This document shows positions 53,227-63,500 of a DNA stretch of 64,000 bases, piece by piece. The position numbers were made by a program, and so were the translations under genes. The stretch is taken from positions 248,001 through 312,000 of the forward strand of contig JANFNE010000057.1 of NCBI GenBank assembly GCA_024867545.1, in the 5' to 3' direction. Each line of letters opens with the position of its first letter. Position 1 is the stretch's first letter. The notes beneath the pieces are model-generated. The model was not told the origin of the DNA and did not search any database. It saw only the letters and a program-made list of their open reading frames with translations. Origin of the DNA: Phytopythium helicoides. Its lineage: Eukaryota; Oomycota; Peronosporomycetes; Pythiales; Pythiaceae.

Positions 53227-54957
53227 TCACCCTGCTTCTTCTGGAATGCGGTGGTACGCCATGCCCGTGCCCGAGATGTTGTCACCCAAGCCAGCCGTGT
53301 GATCGGGTTTCTTGCAAGCCAGCATCGGCACGAGATTGCACTGGTAGTCAGCCTCGCGCCACGAAACGACGGGCGACTCAGGGTCAATCGACACGCTCAG
53401 GTCCTGCTTCTTGCTCAATAGTAGGTCGCGTGCCAGGAGCACCTCAACACGATCCGGGTCGATCTCCATCTCGTGGCTGTGGCGCATTGTGGCCGGGGTT
53501 GTGTTGTTGCGGCCGCATGCAATCTTGGAGCTCATCATTGAGCTCTGGATGAGAGCAGTCGTAGGGTCCTCCCACATGCTGTTGTCCTGCTGGCAGATGA
53601 TGTGGAACTGCAGCGTGTGGAAGTGAATACGACTCAGCTGAGCGAGCGCGAGTGACTCGGACGTCTCCTTGCCCGGCTTCGCAGTGTCACCAACATCCTG
53701 GCGTGCCGCAAACGCCTGCTTGGCTTTCGAGGCGAACTGGAATAACATCATGTAGCTGCTCGCTGATCTGCGCGACGGTGGGGCGGGAGTTGGTGGCCGT
53801 CCCCTCCTCGCCAGTGACCAGGTAGTGGTGCAGGATGTACAGCTCTTGCTCGTTCAGACCGATGGAATCGAACCCACGGAAGCACGAGGCGAACGGTATC
53901 GTCGAACAGGCTAAAGTCTGCTCATGCCACAACAGGAACGTGAGTATGCGATAGTGATTGTGGAGGACACGATGGGAATCAACTCACCAGAGACCGCAGC
54001 GAATTCATAGTGAGATGGAACCTGCTTCACAAAGAGGTTTTGCAGCACATTGGAAAGCGTCGTGAGACGAGCAAGGCGGCGCTCTTCGTCCGTCTCGACC
54101 TCCATGAGCTGAAGACCGCCAAACACGACGAGGTCGGGACCAAACCCGTCCAGAGCCGCCTCAAACTCCTCTAGCACCGACAACCGCGCGTTGTAAATGT
54201 CGTGGTTCAGATAGTAGCGGTTCGCGCGCGGGGATTCGTGGCCGCGGAAGACGTCTCCCTTGGCGTACTCGAGCACGAGGTGGATGTCCTCCTGCTCGTG
54301 GTCCTCGAGGTGGCCCACCAGCTGCATGCGCGAGCTAAAGTGCTTGCGCATCTCCTTGCCGATCGCAGCGCCAAGCAGCACGTCGCAGCCTTCGACCGAC
54401 GCGCGGTCGGCCATGACAGCCGCATTGCCGCCCACGTTGCGCTTCACACTGGAGATCTCGTTGGCGAACTTGACAACCTCTCGGAACTGCTCGGGAGACG
54501 ACATGCTCTGCTCGGCCGCCGCGCCGTTGGCAAAGTAGAACGCGAAGCTCTCCTGCAGGTCGCGCAGCGACCCGATGCGCTCGTGGTGCTCCCGCTCGAG
54601 CGCCTCCTGGTACGCGGCGTGCTTGTCCTTGGCGCCCGACTTCTTCTTCTTCTTGCCGTGCAGCGCAAACTGCTCCTTCTCCACGCGCTGCACGCGCGTC
54701 ATGAGCTCCACGGCGGGCACCGACACGTCCAAGTCGGCGCTGCAGCAGAACGCGAGCCGCGGCCGCGCGCCGGCCCGGAATCCGTCGAGAGAGTCGCGCG
54801 CGTGGCGCTCGAGCGACGCGATGACGCGCGCCTGCTCGTCGCCCGAGAGCGCGCGCGCAGGCAGCAGCAGCGGCGCTAGCAGGTCGCCGTACAGCAGCGC
54901 GAGCGCCGCCACGGCCAGCGACGCGCCCAGCGCCAGCAGCTGCGCCGAGCTCGACAT
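53227..54957 (-). CDS. ADPGK: ADP-dependent glucokinase
   Basis: Phosphorylates glucose with ADP as donor (ribokinase-like fold); in animals it is ER-associated. ATG 54957 starts a hydrophobic anchor (LLALGASLAVAALALLYGDL). Exon 1 (53988-54957) has SSVKRNVGGNAAVMADRA, LVGHLEDHEQEDIHLVLEYA and GPDLVVFGGLQLME. A 67-base intron follows. Exon 2 has GFDSIGLNEQELYIL, LSRIHFHTLQFHII and the catalytic TAGLGDNISGTG motif near 53285. Two extra bases break exon 2, near 53893 and near 53753; exon phases confirm both. The C-terminus may instead end in the acidic GEDEGGDAEEA at 53196 if a further shift exists. Confidence 0.9.
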
Positions 54958-55641
54958 GGTCGGCGAGGTGGCGGGTCGTGAAGGGGTAATGGGGGGGGAG
55001 GTCGCTTTGGTGTTGGATCGTTTCCCTCGAAGTTAGGTTTTTATAGGTTTTGGTGGTGGGGAGGCATACTCAACACAAGTCAGATGGTAGGTTTCTTTGG
55101 GTTTGGATCGAGAAAGGCGCGCACTTGCGGAAAAAGACTACAACTGCCTGCGAGGAAGGTAGTTTGCATGCAGTGCATTGGTATCGGCAAGCAACACACG
55201 GCGTGCAGCTGTGCTTCAGTTTTGTAGATCCATTCTCGCTGGTGCTCATTGCGCTGCGCCTGCGCTTTGATGGATCAACTCACGACCTCCTCCAAGTTGA
55301 ACTCATTTTTACCAGTTCAGCCCTTTCAGCTGCTCCTTGGCAGCAGGAATGAGATTGCTCGATGGCGCCAGATGTGAAGCTACTGCGGTGCCATCGACGT
55401 GTGCTGCTCTCGATTGGGTTCACGCCACGACCGATCCTTTTGAAGAAAAGAAGCCCATCACCAAAATCTAGCGGTCCGCCGGTCTGCCGATGCTGATCTG
55501 GAGTGACAGCCAATTAGGTACACCAAGAGAGAACGTGTGAATCCTTGTCTCCTTGGGCTGGATCGATCACTCCACAACTTCGTCCGAGGTGGACGGAACG
55601 ACTCGCAGGTTTGCGCGCGACTGCATAGTACTGTGTCCCTC
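54958..55641. other. Divergent promoter region with an inverted relic of the downstream duplication
   Basis: Bases 55033-55165 match the reverse complement of the non-coding strip near 43795-43925 and 49275-49405 (shared TTAGGTTTTTATAGGTTTT, ACAAGTCAGATG and GATCGAGAAAGGCG, CACTTGCGGAAAA). Bases 55150-55345 match the reverse complement of 48909-49085. The two strips lie in the same order as in the 48.9-49.4 kb copy, inverted and more diverged. Confidence 0.7.
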
Positions 55642-58600
55642 ATGGATTTGTACCAAGCAGCAAGAGACGGCCGAGCCGAAGCTGTTCGCCAGCTGATCAA
55701 GGAGGGTGCAAACGTCAATGCTTCCACCGAAGGCTGCTGGACGCCTCTGCACGCAGCGTCTGATTTTGGTCATATCGACGTTGTGCGGGTGCTGATTGGT
55801 GCTGGTATCAGTGTGGACTCGGCTCACAAGGAAGGCACAACTCCGCTATATATGGCTACTCAAAATGGTCATAGTGACGTCGTGAAGGTGCTCATTGATG
55901 CTGGTGCGAATACAAACACAGCGTACAAGGATGGCTGCACGCCACTTTACGTGGCTTCTGAGAAAGGCCACGCTGACATCGTGTGGATGCTCATTAAGGC
56001 TGACGCAAATGTTAATGCTGCGCGCAAGGATGGTATCACACCAATTCATATAGCTTCTCAAAAAGGTCACATCGACATTGTCCGAGTGCTGATCGATGCT
56101 GGTGCCGACGTGGATACGTCGAGCAAGGATGGCACCACAGCAATGTACTTGGCATCTCAAAGAGGACATGATGGCATCGTGCGGCTGCTGATTGATGCTG
56201 GCGCGAATGTGAACCCGGAGTACAAGGATAGCTTCACACCAATTTACATAGCTTGTTTGTATGGTCATGGAGCCGTTGTGCGGGTGCTCATTGATGCTGG
56301 TACGAACTTTGACGCGGCGCACAAGGATGGCTTTACTCCAATTTACATTGCTACGTGGAGAGGCCATGCGGATATCGTACGCATGCTTATTGATGCTGGT
56401 GCGGATATGAACACATCGGACAAGGATGGCTTCACACCACTATATGTGGCTGCTGAAAAAGGTCGCGCCGATATCGTCCGAATGCTCTTTGAAGCTGGTG
56501 CGAACGTGAACCTAGCAGACAAGAGTGGATTCACACCGCTTATGAAGGCTGTGTACAAAAACCACTCGGAAATAGCAATTTTGCTTCTTCATGCCAAATC
56601 CAATCTCTTCCTGAAGAACAACATCAACAAAAGCGCACTCGAAATGGCATCACCCGAGCTGAGACTCCAGATGAAAGAATCCTTGATTTTGGCGAAAGAT
56701 CTCCGGAACGGTGACGTAGTTGCGCTGTTCCGAGTCATCGAGCTGGGATACATCGACATTCTCAAGCAAGTCAGCACCCTCACTGCAAGCGAGCGTGGTG
56801 TCGGGGGATGTACTCCGCTTATGGCTGCGGTGCGGAAAGGAAACGTGGACATTGTCAAACTGATCTTGTACCGTAGCAACAATGTTCGCAACACGATTTC
56901 AGAGCGAGATGACAATGGCAAAACCGTACTCCACTACGCTGCCACATCCGGAGAGGTGGCGATCGCACGGTTGTTGCTTACCGAGGGAGCTGACCTGAGT
57001 ATCCGTGACGCAGATGGGGTCACTGCGATCATCACAGCTGCTGCTCACGGAAACCTCGACGTACTACTGACTTTTGTCAACCATGCTAAAAAGACTGGTG
57101 GAGTGGCACCAAGTGAAATGAGCGCTTGCTTGATGCAGTCAATTGCGAGCGAGACCGCGAGCGACAAAATCGAAGAAATTGTCAAGTACTTGCTCAAGTC
57201 TTCTCAGATTGAAGATGTGAATGCAGTGGGTGAAGACGGATACACAGCACTATTACATGCAGCATCGAGAAAGCCAGGAGGTGAAGAGATTGTGAAAATG
57301 CTTCTCAACCATGGTGCCGATGTCAATCTACAGACCGCCAAGGAAGGCGACTCTGCTCTTCACCTCGCATCAAAGGCTGGAAATACTGCTACTGTCCGTT
57401 TACTGTTGGCTCAAACGGGTGTTCAGATTGATAGCCGCAACGGATCGAACCAAACCCCGCTGCTGGTCAGCTCATCGGACAACCACCCAGACATTGCGAT
57501 AGCGCTGATCGAGGCTGGTGCTGACCCGAATATTACCGATAGTAGCAATGAAACTGCGTTGCTCCATGCGACTCGGCATCAGCTACGAGAGGTTGTAGTT
57601 TCGCTACTACAACATGGAGCGCGAGTCGACGATGCGACGATTGCCGTGGCGCAACATGAAGAAACTCGGTCCATGCTACGTGTGTACCATATGAGCCAGC
57701 AGTTCCACGACCGATCTCTTTCGATGCTGAGCAAAGCTGCGTCCGGGTCATCCCCTGCATTTGAGCAAGTTACGGATCTCGTTCCTATCATCTCGTCGGT
57801 TTATGACTTGCGTACTGTGTTGGTGCTGTTTTCGACTGTGGTTGACACGAAAGAGAACAAATCGAAGCTACTCAACGACGCACTCCACCACATTCTCACC
57901 CAGCGACTCGTGCTCGATGATGATGCGTGCACTTTCTTCCATCTCGTCCTGGATCATTGTGTGGCGTCGGATCTGTTGACACCACACGAGTTTCGAAAGT
58001 GGAAAGTGCTCGTGACGAAGGTGAACATGGAGAGTGCAGACTGGGTTATTGAGCTGAAGAAACGAGTGAACGAGAACAGCTATCACCTGAAAGTTCATGA
58101 AAACGTTATCCAGGCTATAGTCACTGGCATGCACGACATCCACGCGCAGGTCGTTGCCAATCGTGCGGCTATTGTTACCGTGAGCAACCGTGTCTCGACG
58201 CTGCAGGAACAAGTGGACGCAGGAAGGAAACTACTCGAGCGAGTAGTGGTGCACTCGAACCATCTCGAGCAACGACTGAGGCAGTGCGAATCCAACATTC
58301 AGGAGGTCACCACCCACCTTGAGACCGTAAAGAATGCGTTTGGACAACGACTGAACCGGTGTGAGTCCAACATTCACAAGGTTGCGACTCATCTTGCATC
58401 ATTCGAGAAAGCATATGTGCAGCGACTGGACTACGAAGAGCGTGCGAAGAAACGGAAAGCGTTGCTAGGCCTCGTTGTTGCGGTCATTGGCTTTGCCTTC
58501 GCGCCAATGCTCAAGACTGCGTTTGACAGTGTGGTCGACCTAACGAGTCCAATCGAAATCTTCAACCACTCCTTCCAGGAGACCGACATGGTTGAGTTCC

Positions 58601-59799
58601 TATGTGAAGAAACTTGGGATGGTGTCCTGAAGCCAGTAGTACAGGAGCAACTGGAGAAGTTTGCCATTCCTGTGGAAGAGTTCGAAGATATCTTGCGCCA
58701 GGAGATTATCGCTACAAATCCGGAACTTGTCGCGGAGTGCGAGAGTCGTGGACTGGCGGTAACCGTGGCTGATGATGCGTTAGTGGATGAAGCCACTGCG
58801 CTAATGCCGACGCTGTCGAAGGATGAGCTGGTATTGTCTGGAGTTATCAAGGAATTGGAAGCTGCTGTTGCTGCTGCTTCAACCGGAGAATTCAACGACA
58901 ACCAAGCCGAAGAAGTGCGGAGGTCCGTTGGGTCCAGTCGTGAAGCGTTCTCTTTCACTCCGTCCTTGAAGCAGGCTGGTGACATTCACAGCCAAGCCCC
59001 ACTGGAGACTCTTATTTTTGACCCACCAGTTGTCACACCATTCTCTTTGTCGAAAGAGCTCAACAACGTAGACTTCTCAGTCGCAGAGACGCCATCATCT
59101 ACAAATTCAAGTACATCCACGGCGCGCCATTCATCAAACCAGGACGATGACAGGTCATTAACTCTTGCGGACGGAGAGACGATTGTGTACGTGGAGGATC
59201 TCGACAATTTTGCCTTCCACTTTGCAGTGCATTCGAGTCAGGGTAATTTGGAGGCGTTCCTGGACTTGACAGAGGTCGTTGACGATGTCGCGGACGATCC
59301 AAATGCAGTGATGAAAGTACAACGCACTCGGGTAGAGGGGTCAACCCGGTTGATCGACGCGACAGAGTATGCGTTGCTGCGGGGATACCGTGAGGTCGGC
59401 GCAGCTCTCGTCTGTGCGATGAAAGAGCGTGGAGTACCAGCTCCTGATCGAACACTGTTCACATCTTCGAGCCAAGTTTCCGTCACATTTTCTGAAGACG
59501 TGGAGGAATTCCCTTTCATTTTCGCCGCTCATGAGAGCAGAGGCGATCTGAGTGAGTATGAGCTTCTTGCTAGTATCATCGATGCCGAGCACGACGCTAT
59601 TGATGCCAGGATCCGAGCCAACATTATCCAACGCACAGAAATTGCCAACGAAACGTGGTCGGCAGTCGAACTCGCGTGTCACTGCGGATACGTGGACATT
59701 GTGAAGCATCTACTGACAACGAAGCGAGTGAAGACGGCGTCCAAAAGCATCGTGGTGATGCGTCGTGCAATGTTGCGCGCGAAAGAGCTGAGTGGGTAG
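55642..59799 (+). CDS. Large ankyrin protein 3 (1,385 residues), mosaic of ankyrin 1 and 2
   Basis: ATG 55642 (MDLYQAARDGRAEAVRQLIK), clean frame to the stop at 59799. About ten N-terminal ankyrin repeats are of the ankyrin 2 type (KDGFTPIYIATWRGHADIVR, LIDAGADMNTS). From about 56800 onward the sequence switches to near identity with large ankyrin protein 1: second ankyrin block, helical region, coiled coil, hydrophobic segment near residues 938-962 (LLGLVVAVIGFAFAPMLK) and the C-terminal FPF-x-FAVH module. A 25-residue coiled-coil unit is duplicated here. The 10-residue insertion of ankyrin 1 is missing. The gene is inverted relative to its relatives. Function unknown. Confidence 0.77.
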   Translation: MDLYQAARDGRAEAVRQLIKEGANVNASTEGCWTPLHAASDFGHIDVVRVLIGAGISVDSAHKEGTTPLYMATQNGHSDVVKVLIDAGANTNTAYKDGCTPLYVASEKGHADIVWMLIKADANVNAARKDGITPIHIASQKGHIDIVRVLIDAGADVDTSSKDGTTAMYLASQRGHDGIVRLLIDAGANVNPEYKDSFTPIYIACLYGHGAVVRVLIDAGTNFDAAHKDGFTPIYIATWRGHADIVRMLIDAGADMNTSDKDGFTPLYVAAEKGRADIVRMLFEAGANVNLADKSGFTPLMKAVYKNHSEIAILLLHAKSNLFLKNNINKSALEMASPELRLQMKESLILAKDLRNGDVVALFRVIELGYIDILKQVSTLTASERGVGGCTPLMAAVRKGNVDIVKLILYRSNNVRNTISERDDNGKTVLHYAATSGEVAIARLLLTEGADLSIRDADGVTAIITAAAHGNLDVLLTFVNHAKKTGGVAPSEMSACLMQSIASETASDKIEEIVKYLLKSSQIEDVNAVGEDGYTALLHAASRKPGGEEIVKMLLNHGADVNLQTAKEGDSALHLASKAGNTATVRLLLAQTGVQIDSRNGSNQTPLLVSSSDNHPDIAIALIEAGADPNITDSSNETALLHATRHQLREVVVSLLQHGARVDDATIAVAQHEETRSMLRVYHMSQQFHDRSLSMLSKAASGSSPAFEQVTDLVPIISSVYDLRTVLVLFSTVVDTKENKSKLLNDALHHILTQRLVLDDDACTFFHLVLDHCVASDLLTPHEFRKWKVLVTKVNMESADWVIELKKRVNENSYHLKVHENVIQAIVTGMHDIHAQVVANRAAIVTVSNRVSTLQEQVDAGRKLLERVVVHSNHLEQRLRQCESNIQEVTTHLETVKNAFGQRLNRCESNIHKVATHLASFEKAYVQRLDYEERAKKRKALLGLVVAVIGFAFAPMLKTAFDSVVDLTSPIEIFNHSFQETDMVEFLCEETWDGVLKPVVQEQLEKFAIPVEEFEDILRQEIIATNPELVAECESRGLAVTVADDALVDEATALMPTLSKDELVLSGVIKELEAAVAAASTGEFNDNQAEEVRRSVGSSREAFSFTPSLKQAGDIHSQAPLETLIFDPPVVTPFSLSKELNNVDFSVAETPSSTNSSTSTARHSSNQDDDRSLTLADGETIVYVEDLDNFAFHFAVHSSQGNLEAFLDLTEVVDDVADDPNAVMKVQRTRVEGSTRLIDATEYALLRGYREVGAALVCAMKERGVPAPDRTLFTSSSQVSVTFSEDVEEFPFIFAAHESRGDLSEYELLASIIDAEHDAIDARIRANIIQRTEIANETWSAVELACHCGYVDIVKHLLTTKRVKTASKSIVVMRRAMLRAKELSG
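58270..58419 (+). repeat. 75-bp tandem duplication of a coiled-coil unit in ankyrin 3
   Basis: Units 58270-58344 (QRLRQCESNIQEV...) and 58345-58419 (QRLNRCESNIHKV...) encode 25 residues each. Ankyrin 1 has one such unit at the same place. Confidence 0.85.
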
Positions 59800-60575
59800 T
59801 GGGAATGGTGTCGAGGTCTTACAGTATTGATTTCACGTTTGTCCTTCATAGTTTGCAGCTACCCAAACGTAAATGCTACTGCTATGAAAGTTTCCTGTCG
59901 ACGAGAATGGAGCTTTTGACGCTGAAAAAGGTGTTCCCGCTTTTTCAATTGGATTGGAAACAAACTGCGGCGGGAACTCGATGGTCAGCTCCAACCCACC
60001 CTCTCAAAGTAACTTTCTCACCCAACACCGGCACGCGGCTATGCAGACGAATGCGCCAGCGATTGGCCGTCCGCTGACGTCAATCAGCCCTCGCGGACTG
60101 CTTGGGCTTCAGTGAGCGACACGCCAATCGACGCTCCACCTGCTCGCCAACTCGGTGCCCGGCGCCAAGCAGCAAGGCTCAACGGTCTCTTCCTGCCGTT
60201 TTCGATTCTTCCTCTCAACATGCAAACCACCAATATTCGAGCTTGATACTGCTCTCCATCCATGTTTCTCCGTCTTGTAGCACCCCCCTCCATGTCCGCC
60301 ATGATGAGATGACGAGCTCATCTCAACACCGTGTTGCGGCAGTCGTGCACAGCCACTCGTCGAAACACGGCGGCGCGCATCTCAATACAACCCGCAAGTG
60401 ATTCCGTTTAAAACCAACCCCGTGTTGGTTTAAAACGCAAGTTGAACGAGCCACTGGCCGCCGCTGGCCGACCATACAACGCGCAAGTCAAGCGGCCGCC
60501 GCAACACGCGCTACCACCGCGCTACCATCCGCACTACTCAAGTTGCGCGCCACCCCACCACGCTACCTCGCCCCC
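59800..60575. other. Intergenic, promoter side of the purine gene
   Basis: No coding sequence supported. A short hairpin (AAACCAAC / GTTGGTTT, 5-base loop) lies at 60411-60431, about 145 bases before the ATG. Confidence 0.5.
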
Positions 60576-63500
60576 ATGGCCGAGAAGAAGCAGAAGACGT
60601 CGCACGGCGCCGCGCTGCTGCGCTTCTACCGGTCGCCCGCGCTCACTGCGCACGCGGCGCGCGCGCTGCTGGCGTCGCTGCGCGCGGCGCTGGCGCCGCA
60701 GGGCGTGGCCGTCGGCGAGCTGCGCACCGAGTTTTGCTTCTACGTGGAGCCGCGCGCGGGCGCCGCGGCGCTGGGCGTGGACGAGCTCGACACGCTCCAC
60801 TGGCTGCTGAGCGAGACGTTCGAGCCGCAGCTCACGCGCGCCGACGCGTCCTTCTTGGACGAGCACAAGGCGGCTTTTGCGGGTGCTGAGCGCCAGTGGA
60901 TGGTTGAGGTCGGCCCGCGCATGAACTTCTCGACGGCTTGGTCCAGCAACGCTGTTGCCATCTGCCAGGCCTGCGGACTCTCGGCCGTCAAGCGCATTGA
61001 GCGCGGCGCGCGCTTCCTCGTGCGCTACACGTCGGAGCTGTCGGCGGACGAGGCGGAAGGCAAGATCCGCGACGCGCTGCTCGCCCGCGAGTGCGACCGC
61101 ATGACGCAGGAGGTCTACCCCGAGCCGCTCACGAGCTTCTGGCACGGCAAGACCGTGCAGCCCGTGCGCACCATCCCCATCATGGAGCGCGGACTCGACG
61201 CGCTCAAGGAGATCAACGACGAGATCGGTCTGGGCTTCGACGACTGGGACCTGCAGTACTACCTCAAGCTCTTCAAGGAGAAGCTGCAGCGCAACCCGAC
61301 CGACGTCGAGTGCTTCGACATGGGCCAGTCCAACTCGGAGCACTCGCGCCACTGGTTCTTCGGCGGCAAGATCGTCGTCGACGGACAGGAAATGCCCCAG
61401 ACGCTCTTCCAGATGGTCAAGTCGACGCTCACCGAGGAGGCCAAGAAGAACAGCGTCATCGCCTTCCACGACAACTCGTCCGTCATCAAGGGCGCCAAGA
61501 TCCGCACGCTTGGACCCGTCAACCCGGGCGAGCCGTCGGCGATCGCCGAAAAGGAGCTCGACAGCCACCTGTTGCTGACCGCTGAGACGCACAACTTCCC
61601 GTCGGGTGTTGCGCCATTCCCGGGTGCCGAAACGGGCACTGGCGGTCGCATTCGCGACGTGCAGGCCACTGGCCGCGGTGCCCACGTCGTTGCCGGCATC
61701 AGCGCCTACTCGGTCGGCAACCTCAACCTCGAGGGCTACAAGCTGCCGTGGGAGGACGAGAAGCTCGAATACCCGTCCAACCTCGCCCACCCGCGCGACA
61801 TTCTCGTGCAGGCGTCGAACGGCGCCTCGGACTACGGTAACAAGTTCGGCGAGCCAGTTGTGACGGGCTTTGCGCGCTCGTTCGGTATGGTGCTGCCAAG
61901 TGGCGAGCGTCGCGAGTACATCAAGCCCATCATGTTCTCGGCGGGTCTGGGCCAGCTCGACGGCCGTCACACGACCAAGGGCGACCCGGAGATCAAGATG
62001 TGGGTCGTCAAGGTTGGCGGCCCGTGCTACCGCATTGGTATGGGCGGTGGTGCGGCGTCGAGCCGCATCCAGGACGCCAAGACGGCCGAGCTCGACTTCA
62101 ACGCCGTCCAGCGTGGCGATGCTGAGATGGAGAGCAAGATGAACAAGGTCATTCGCGCGTGCATTGAGCTTGGTGACAAGAACCCGATCGTCTCGATTCA
62201 CGACCAGGGCGCTGGCGGAAACGGTAACGTGCTCAAGGAGATCGTCGAGGTCCCGCACTCGAAGCCCGGCGATGCGAACCGCGGTGGCGCTCGCTACGAA
62301 GTGCGCGACATCCTGGTCGGCGATGAGACGCTTTCCGTGCTCGAGATCTGGGGCGCCGAGTACCAGGAGAACGACGCGCTTCTCCTTCGCCCGGAGGACG
62401 TCGACCTCTTCCACAAGATCTGCACGCGCGAGAACTGTCCGTACTCGCTGCTCGGTCAGGTGACGGGCGACGGCCGCGTCGTCCTGCACGACTCGCAGGA
62501 TGACTCAACGCCGTTCGACCTGGACCTGGACCTTGTGCTCGGCAAGATGCCGCAGAAGACGTTCACGGACGCGAAGGTCAGCGAGCCGCTGACGGATCTG
62601 TCGTTCCCGGCCGACCTTACGTTGCGCGACGCGCTTGACCGTGTCCTGCGCCTCGTGTCGGTCGGCTCCAAGCGTTTCTTGACTACCAAGGTGGATCGCT
62701 GCGTTAGCGGCTACATCGCTCAGCAGCAGACTGTCGGCCCGCTGCAGCTGCCGCTTGCAAACTGTGCGGTTGTTGCGCAGTCGCACCTGAATCACCCGAC
62801 CGAGAACAATGGCAAGATCACGGGTGTCGTGAGCGCTTGCGGTGAGCAGCCTGTGAAGGGCCTCGTGAATCCTGGTGCCATGGCGCGCCTCAGTGTCGGC
62901 GAGTCGCTGACGAACCTGGTGTGGGCCTCGATTGGCGGTCGTGGTCTTGACGACTGCAAGTGCTCGGCCAACTGGATGTGGGCGGCCAAGCTGCCTGGTG
63001 AGGCTGCTCGCATGTACGAGTGCTGCTCGGCCATGACGAACTTTATGAAGGAGATGGGCGTGGCTGTGGACGGCGGCAAGGACTCGCTGTCAATGGCTGC
63101 CAAGGTTGACAAGAAGGACGTCAAGGCCCCTGGCACGCTCGTCATTACCATGTACGCCCCATCGGATGATGTGGAGAACACGGTGACTCCTGACCTCAAG
63201 ACGTACGCGGCCACGAACGCCATCTACTACGTCGACATTGGTAAGGGTGCGAACCGTCTCGGCGGCTCGGCCCTTGCGCAGGTCTACGGTCAGGTCGGCA
63301 AGGTGTCGCCGGACGTCGAGGACGCCGAGCTGTTCAAGAACGCGTTCAACGCCATCCAGGCGTGCATCAAGAAGAACCACCTGCTTGCCGGTCACGATCG
63401 CAGTGACGGAGGTCTGATCGTGACGCTTCTCGAGATGGCGTTCGGCGGCAACTGCGGTCTGGATGTGGACATTCCGCACACGGTGACCCAGGGCAAGGTG

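Noticed and set aside
55537..55641. Upstream extension of ankyrin 3 starting at 55537
   Set aside because: It begins at GTG; the in-frame ATG at 55642 (MDLYQAARDGRAEAV) aligns with the start of ankyrin 2 (MSLYEAAKDGRAEDV).
60411..60431. Hairpin as a terminator or riboswitch
   Set aside because: Only eight base pairs, no poly-T context, and a eukaryotic promoter setting; likely chance.
60534..62489. 651-residue open frame on the minus strand
   Set aside because: It is antisense to the unbroken purine synthase gene and arises from high third-position GC; composition is Arg/Val/Leu-rich with no domain.
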